A stretch of DNA of 34,546 nt. Source: DATFFO01 sp035250025 (GTDB taxonomy: Bacteria > Actinomycetota > Acidimicrobiia > Spongiisociales > ZC4RG35). The translations under genes were made by a program, and so were the position numbers. The stretch spans positions 1-34,546 of the forward strand of contig DATFFO010000140.1 of NCBI GenBank assembly GCA_035250025.1, read 5' to 3'. The notes beneath the pieces were generated by a model, which was given only the letters and a program-made list of their open reading frames with translations, ran no database searches and was not told the origin of the DNA. The first letter of the stretch is position 1. The number at the start of each line of letters is the position of its first letter. Positions 30,832 to 34,546 of the stretch are shown here, one piece after another.

Positions 30832-30866
30832 TAGGGTGGGCCATGCAATAGGCTGGGGGTCCAGCC
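30832..30866 (+). promoter_or_regulatory. Ferredoxin leader: -10 boxes and hairpin
   Basis: TAGGGT (30832-30837) and TAGGCT (30849-30854) are two candidate -10 boxes. GGCTGG (30851-30856) and CCAGCC (30861-30866) form a perfect 6-bp hairpin with a GGGT loop, just before the AGGAGA ribosome site (30875-30880). If the first box is used, the hairpin is in the mRNA leader and could influence translation. Confidence 0.35.
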
Positions 30867-30888
30867 CCGATTCCAGGAGACTTTGACA

Positions 30889-31206
30889 GTGGCCAACGAA
30901 ACCACCCGATTGATGGTGTGGATCGACCAGGACCTGTGCACGGGGGACGGGATCTGCTCAGAGATCTGCCCCGACGTGTTCGAGCCGCGTGACGACGGGC
31001 TCTGGGTCGTCAAGGAAGAGGCCAAGAACTTCGGGCGCCGGGTCATCTTCGACGAAAAGGGAAGTCCTGACTCCGGACCCGACGGGGCCCGGGGGCTGGC
31101 GCGCATCCCCGACGACCAGATGGACCTGGCCATCGAAGCCGCCGAAGAGTGTCCCGGCGAGTGCATCATGATCCAGCCCTTCCAGGCGGATCTCGTTCAC
31201 GCCTGA
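30889..31206 (+). CDS. Single-cluster ferredoxin with an Asp at a ligand position
   Basis: 105 residues. The cluster motif reads C17-T-G-D20-G-I-C23-S-E-I-C27-P, with the distant C88-P. The second cysteine of CxxCxxC is Asp, exactly as in Pyrococcus furiosus ferredoxin, whose Asp can bind the fourth iron; so a [3Fe-4S] or Asp-ligated [4Fe-4S] cluster is expected. Cys27 and Cys92 are extra and might form a disulfide. An insert of about 25 residues (48-75) separates the halves. GTG 30889 is chosen because GGAG is 9 nt upstream; TTG 30883 is only 3 nt away. Such ferredoxins serve cytochromes P450 or other oxidoreductases; no such partner is next to it. Confidence 0.88.
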   Translation: MANETTRLMVWIDQDLCTGDGICSEICPDVFEPRDDGLWVVKEEAKNFGRRVIFDEKGSPDSGPDGARGLARIPDDQMDLAIEAAEECPGECIMIQPFQADLVHA

Positions 31207-31238
31207 CCGACGACAGATTCGCCTCTCGGGACGGCCGG

Positions 31239-31244
31239 TATTCT
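31239..31244 (+). promoter_or_regulatory. -10 box (TATTCT) of the HMG-CoA lyase operon
   Basis: TATTCT ends 9 nt before ATG 31254, so the leader would be two or three bases at most. No ribosome binding site is present, in agreement. Confidence 0.45.
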
Positions 31245-31253
31245 CGCCCAACG

Positions 31254-32159
31254 ATGAGTCGACCCGCCCGTGTGGTCATCACCGAATCGAGCCCTCGCGA
31301 CGGATTGCAGTCGTTGGGAGCGTTCGTCGCCACCGGGGCCAAGATCGGCCTCATCGACGATCTCGCCGCCTGTGGTTTGGTGAGTTTCGATGCGGTCAGC
31401 TTCGTAAGTCCGACGGCCGTGCCGCAGATGGCGGACGCCGCCGAGGTCGTATCCGGAGTGTCCCGATCCGGGCTGTATCTCCAGGGCCTGGCCCCCAACC
31501 GACGTGGCCTCGAAGCGGCGATCGAGGCCGGTATCGACGGGATAGGCGTGCTCACGGCGGCATCGGACACGTTCAGCCGCAACAACGTCAACGCCACCGT
31601 CGACGAGGCGATGGCCCGCATCCGCCAGATCATGGATCTCGTCCCTTCCGAGATGACCGTTCGGGGTTACGTTTCCACCATGACCCACTGTCCGTACGAG
31701 GGCCCCACCGATCCCGACAGGGTCGCCGTGCTGGCGGCCACCCTGCTCGAGTGGGGCTGTGACGAGGTCTTCCTGGGCGAGACGATCGGGATGGGAACCC
31801 CGCCTGATGTGGAGCGGGTCCTCGGCAAGGTTTTCGACCAGGTGCCGGTGGAAAAGGTCGGTGTCCACTTCCACGACACCTACGGCCAGGCCATCGCCAA
31901 TCTCACGGTGGCGCTCGAGGCGGGTGTCAGCCGGCTCGATTCGTCGGCGGGCGGTTTGGGAGGTTGCCCTTATGCTCCCGGGGCCGGGGGAAACGTGGCC
32001 ACCGAGGATGTGCTCTGGCTCCTCGACGGTCTGGGCATCGACCACGGCATCGACCTGAAGGGGGTGGCGCGGGTCGCCCGCCGCTTCTGCCGGGCCCAAC
32101 ATCTCGAGTACCGAAGCAAAGCGGGCCAGGCCGTCCTCGCCAAAGCCGGCGATCAGTAA
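31254..32159 (+). CDS. Hydroxymethylglutaryl-CoA lyase
   Basis: 301-residue TIM-barrel lyase of the HMGL-like family, cleaving 3-hydroxy-3-methylglutaryl-CoA to acetyl-CoA and acetoacetate, the last step of leucine breakdown. Metal-binding and catalytic residues are present: ESSPRDGLQ (Arg15, Asp16), VHFHDTYGQA with HxH, and the signature GGLGGCPYAPGAGGN with the active-site Cys. The last motif separates it from isopropylmalate synthases. Leaderless start at ATG 31254; the open frame to 31149 overlaps the ferredoxin gene. Its stop overlaps the acyl-CoA dehydrogenase start by one base (TAATG), so they form a coupled pair. Confidence 0.92.
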   Translation: MSRPARVVITESSPRDGLQSLGAFVATGAKIGLIDDLAACGLVSFDAVSFVSPTAVPQMADAAEVVSGVSRSGLYLQGLAPNRRGLEAAIEAGIDGIGVLTAASDTFSRNNVNATVDEAMARIRQIMDLVPSEMTVRGYVSTMTHCPYEGPTDPDRVAVLAATLLEWGCDEVFLGETIGMGTPPDVERVLGKVFDQVPVEKVGVHFHDTYGQAIANLTVALEAGVSRLDSSAGGLGGCPYAPGAGGNVATEDVLWLLDGLGIDHGIDLKGVARVARRFCRAQHLEYRSKAGQAVLAKAGDQ

Positions 32160-33298
32160 TGAACATCTACCTCGACGAGGACCTCCAGGCAGTCGCCACG
32201 CAGACGGCCGAGTACGTCGAACGCGAGGTCGTCCCGGTGGCCGACGCCTGGGAGACCGAGGGACGCGTCCCACGTGACGTCCTGCGCAAGATGGGAGAGA
32301 TCGGGTTCTTCGGGTTGAGGGTCCCAGAGGAGTACGGAGGCATCGGGCTCGGGGCCCTCGCCTCCGTCGTGTTCGCCGAACAGCTGGGCCGGTCCACCTT
32401 CGGTGGTTTCGCCATAACCGTGCTCGCCCACACCGACCTCGCCATGCCCTACCTGATCAAATTCGGCTCCCACGACCTCAAACAGAGATATCTCCCGACG
32501 ATGCTGTCGGGAGAGAAGATCGCCGGCATCGCCGTCACCGAGCCTGACGCCGGATCCGACGTTGCCGCCATCCGCACCACTGCCCGCGCCGACGGGGACG
32601 GCTTCGTGATCAACGGCACCAAGATGTTCATCACCAATGGCGCGGAGGGCGACGTCATCCTCGTCGCCGCCAAGACGGACCCCGATGTCAAGGGCTCGCG
32701 CGGTGTGTCCATGTTCCTCGTCGAGAAGGGCACTGATGGGTTCACGGTCGGTCGTTCGCTCTCCAAGATGGGATGGCGGTCGTCAGACACCGCCGAGCTG
32801 GTCTTCTCGGACTGCTTCGTCCCCGCCTCCAACCTGATCGGTGAGGAGAACCGGGGCTTCTACTACATCATGGAGAACTTCCAGAACGAGCGGCTCATCC
32901 TCGCCGGCCAGTCCCTGGGCGAGGCTCAGCGAGCAATCGAGATCACCGTCGAGCACCTGCGGGAGCGGCGGGCCTTCGGCTCGGCCCTGTGGACCAAGCA
33001 AGCGATCCGTCAGCGGCTAGCAATGGACCAGGCACGGGTGGACGCCGCCCGCCAATTCACATATCACGCCGCCTGGCTGGAGGAGCAGGGAGTGGACACC
33101 GTTCGCCACGTCTCCGAGGTGAAGGCGCTCGTCGGCGAGCTGGTGAACGACGTGCTCTACGACTGTGTCCAGTTCCACGGCGGAATGGGCTTCATCGCCG
33201 AGACCGCGGTCGAGCGGATGTACCGCGACGCCCGCGTCCAGTCGATAGGAGGCGGAGCCACCGAGGTGATGCTCGACGAGGTCGCCAAGCGGATGTGA
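32159..33298 (+). CDS. Acyl-CoA dehydrogenase, isovaleryl-CoA dehydrogenase-like
   Basis: 379-residue FAD enzyme introducing a 2,3 double bond into acyl-CoA, passing electrons to ETF. FAD/substrate motifs AVTEPDAGSD (125-134) and MFITNG (156-161), RRAFGSAL and FHGGMGF are conserved. The glutamate used as base by medium-chain enzymes near the C-terminus is replaced by glycine (IGGGATE, 363-369), while Glu244 in NERLILAG sits where isovaleryl-CoA dehydrogenase keeps its base. Together with the coupled HMG-CoA lyase this favours leucine catabolism; other branched acyl-CoAs remain possible. ATG 32159 overlaps the lyase stop. It converges on the DUF983 gene with 1 nt between stops. Confidence 0.9.
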   Translation: MNIYLDEDLQAVATQTAEYVEREVVPVADAWETEGRVPRDVLRKMGEIGFFGLRVPEEYGGIGLGALASVVFAEQLGRSTFGGFAITVLAHTDLAMPYLIKFGSHDLKQRYLPTMLSGEKIAGIAVTEPDAGSDVAAIRTTARADGDGFVINGTKMFITNGAEGDVILVAAKTDPDVKGSRGVSMFLVEKGTDGFTVGRSLSKMGWRSSDTAELVFSDCFVPASNLIGEENRGFYYIMENFQNERLILAGQSLGEAQRAIEITVEHLRERRAFGSALWTKQAIRQRLAMDQARVDAARQFTYHAAWLEEQGVDTVRHVSEVKALVGELVNDVLYDCVQFHGGMGFIAETAVERMYRDARVQSIGGGATEVMLDEVAKRM

Positions 33299-33299
33299 T

Positions 33300-33719
33300 T
33301 TAGTCCGCCCGACTGGCCGCCACGGCGAGGCGGGCGGCCTCGATCTCGGCCGGCTCCAGTGGATGCCAGGACAGATCGAATGCAACCCAGAGCGTCTTCG
33401 AACGCGAGTACGCCAGCACCGGGATGATGACGTTGGCGCCGATCGTGATCCCCAGGAGCCAACCCCACGGCACGTCCGGCCACGTGAGCAGGATCCCGCC
33501 CACCAACAGAACGATGAACAGGGTGAGCGTGAGCGTGGTCACGATGATCATCGAGCCGACCCAGTAGCCCTGTTCCCGCTCGAAGCGCAGTCCGCATTCA
33601 GGGCAGTTGTCAAGCAGTTCGAAGTAGCTACGAAAGATGCCCGCCGCCCCGCAGCGCGGGCACCGGCGGCGGATGGCGCGCCCAACCATGGTGGCGAGGG
33701 AGGCGGCGGGGTCGCTCAT
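33300..33719 (-). CDS. DUF983 membrane protein
   Basis: 139 residues: an N-terminal zinc ribbon with two CxxC pairs (Cys20, 23, 39, 42 in RRRCPRCGAAGIF and NCPECGLRF), then GYWVGSM and two membrane helices (about 55-80 and 86-108), and a short C-terminal tail. This is the DUF983 layout; some members lie beside cytochrome oxidase genes, but function is unknown. ATG 33719 is the family start; the open frame further upstream overlaps the divergent pdxH leader. No terminator is visible between it and the converging dehydrogenase. Confidence 0.85.
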   Translation of the reverse strand: MSDPAASLATMVGRAIRRRCPRCGAAGIFRSYFELLDNCPECGLRFEREQGYWVGSMIIVTTLTLTLFIVLLVGGILLTWPDVPWGWLLGITIGANVIIPVLAYSRSKTLWVAFDLSWHPLEPAEIEAARLAVAASRAD

Positions 33720-33768
33720 ATGGCGCTCAGGGTACGCCGGCGAGGTTCGACGCTTTATCGTGACCGCC

Positions 33769-34413
33769 GTGAGACCGCCGGACCTGGCAGCGCTGCGTGT
33801 TGAATACGAGTCGACCGGCCTGTCGCGGGCTGACATGGCGGCCGACCCGTTCGACGAGTTCGCCCTCTGGTTCGAGGCGGCCGTCGCGGCCGGAGTCGAT
33901 CAGGCCAACGCCTTCGTCCTCGCCACGGCTTCCGCCGACGGCGCTCCGTCGGCCCGGGCGGTGCTCATGAAGGACTTTTCCCCGGCCGGGATCGTCTTCT
34001 ACACCAGTACCGAGAGCCGCAAGGGCCGCGAGCTGGCCGAGAACCCTCGCGCCGCCGCCTGTTTCGTGTGGATGGACCTCCATCGCCAGATCCGGTTGGA
34101 GGGCGGGGTCGAGGAGGTGGCCCCCGCCATCTCCGACGCATACTTCAGATCGCGGCCCCCGGGGAGCCGCTTGGCGGCGGCAGCATCGCCCCAGTCGGCA
34201 GTCGTTTCGGACCGCGCAACGCTCGATGCGCGGTGGGACGAGCTCGCCGCCACCTATCCCGACGGCGACGTCCCCCGGCCCGAATGGTGGGGCGGCTTTC
34301 GGATTCTCCCCGACGTGTTCGAGTTCTGGCAGGGGAGACCCAATCGCTTCCACGACCGCGTTCGTTACCGCCGCCGGGATGGCGACTGGGCGACAGAGAG
34401 ACTGGCGCCGTGA
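33769..34413 (+). CDS. pdxH: Pyridoxamine 5'-phosphate oxidase
   Basis: 214-residue FMN enzyme oxidising pyridoxine or pyridoxamine 5'-phosphate to pyridoxal phosphate. Typical segments are PFDEFALWFEAAVAAG, NAFVLATASADGAPSARAVLMKDFSPAGIVFYT (FMN site), SRKGRELAENPRAAACF, QIRLEGGVEEV, SRPPGSRLAAAASPQS and WWGGFRILPDVFEFWQGRPNRFHDR, all family-like and intact. GTG 33769 gives the usual length; GTG 33760 is an alternative. A TTTATC-like box just before suggests a very short leader. It is divergent from DUF983 and followed 1 nt later by a metallo-beta-lactamase-fold gene. Confidence 0.95.
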   Translation: MRPPDLAALRVEYESTGLSRADMAADPFDEFALWFEAAVAAGVDQANAFVLATASADGAPSARAVLMKDFSPAGIVFYTSTESRKGRELAENPRAAACFVWMDLHRQIRLEGGVEEVAPAISDAYFRSRPPGSRLAAAASPQSAVVSDRATLDARWDELAATYPDGDVPRPEWWGGFRILPDVFEFWQGRPNRFHDRVRYRRRDGDWATERLAP

Positions 34414-34414
34414 C

Positions 34415-34546
34415 GTGCGCCTGACCGTTCTCGGGTCGTCCGGGACCTACCCCGCCGCCGGGCGCCCGGCCTCGGGCTATCTGATCGAACGGAACGGGAC
34501 ACGGGTCTGGTGCGACGCCGGTCCCGGCACGTTGGTGTCGCTTCCG
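34415..34546 (+). CDS. Metallo-beta-lactamase-fold protein, N-terminal fragment
   Basis: 44 codons from GTG 34415 to the window end, reading VRLTVLGSSGTYPAAGRPASG, then a WCDAGPGT segment. This is the start of an MBL-fold hydrolase of the ribonuclease Z / cyclic-phosphodiesterase type; the metal-binding HxHxDH lies beyond the window. It begins 1 nt after the pdxH stop and is probably co-transcribed. In many actinobacteria such a protein precedes ribonuclease PH. Confidence 0.75.
   Translation, partial: MRLTVLGSSGTYPAAGRPASGYLIERNGTRVWCDAGPGTLVSLP

Noticed and set aside
1..34546. Prophage, plasmid or defence island
   Set aside because: All large genes are housekeeping or envelope functions with similar base use; no integrase, tRNA attachment site or restriction gene was found.

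Overview
The window is chromosomal core DNA from a G+C-rich actinobacterium. Support comes from coenzyme F420 biosynthesis genes, small actinobacterial families (DUF3499, DUF5719, Trm112-like), TANNNT -10 boxes placed 6-10 nt before start codons (leaderless transcription), and a gene order matching two mycobacterial neighbourhoods: fbiAB / phosphomannomutase / sahH / comF-hpf-secA, and prfB / ftsEX / smpB / ssrA. The Cys-containing SLH repeats (GCNPP..YCP) and the Thr-rich lipoprotein suggest class Acidimicrobiia or a related uncultured lineage; that placement is inference. I see no phage, insertion sequence, CRISPR array, tRNA or rRNA.

Layout. 1-1804: tail of a UDP-glucose dehydrogenase gene and a reverse-strand cofD-cofE pair for F420. 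1900-6331: a translationally coupled trio (very large membrane glycosyltransferase, DUF5719 secreted protein, membrane-anchored thioredoxin-like protein). 6387-9523: DUF3499, a DUF6788-like protein, a 58-residue zinc ribbon and a polytopic GT-C-like membrane protein. 9520-12215: a DPM1-like glycosyltransferase, phosphomannomutase, Trm112-like protein and a mannose-isomerase-like cupin, so sugar-nucleotide supply lies beside glycosyltransferases. 12316-15733: short-type S-adenosylhomocysteinase, an amidohydrolase and a GNAT acetyltransferase. 15994-17785: reverse operon comF-hpf-response regulator. 17867-21646: secA and prfB. 21680-23011: MFS transporter. 23200-27803: ftsE-ftsX-M23 peptidase-smpB, then (after a reverse-strand repeat protein) tmRNA. 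27892-30746: reverse Thr-rich lipoprotein, SGNH hydrolase and polysaccharide-lyase-like protein with SLH repeats. 30889-34546: ferredoxin, HMG-CoA lyase, acyl-CoA dehydrogenase, DUF983, pyridoxamine phosphate oxidase and the start of an MBL-fold protein.

Functional themes: envelope polysaccharide synthesis and remodelling (glycosyltransferases, phosphomannomutase, FtsEX with its peptidase, lyase/esterase pair), protein export and translation quality control (SecA, RF2, SmpB/tmRNA, HPF), and catabolism of leucine-type acyl-CoAs.

The most unusual material is intergenic. A structured element occurs in two copies downstream of genes, with identical flanks, a 42-nt length difference and a terminal hairpin of different sequence but the same shape. 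Two arrays of seven-base repeats have unrelated units but the same period. A perfect DnaA box sits in a small-gene promoter, and several inverted repeats lie in gene leaders. Apart from the ssrA region, no gene-free stretch exceeds 300 bases.
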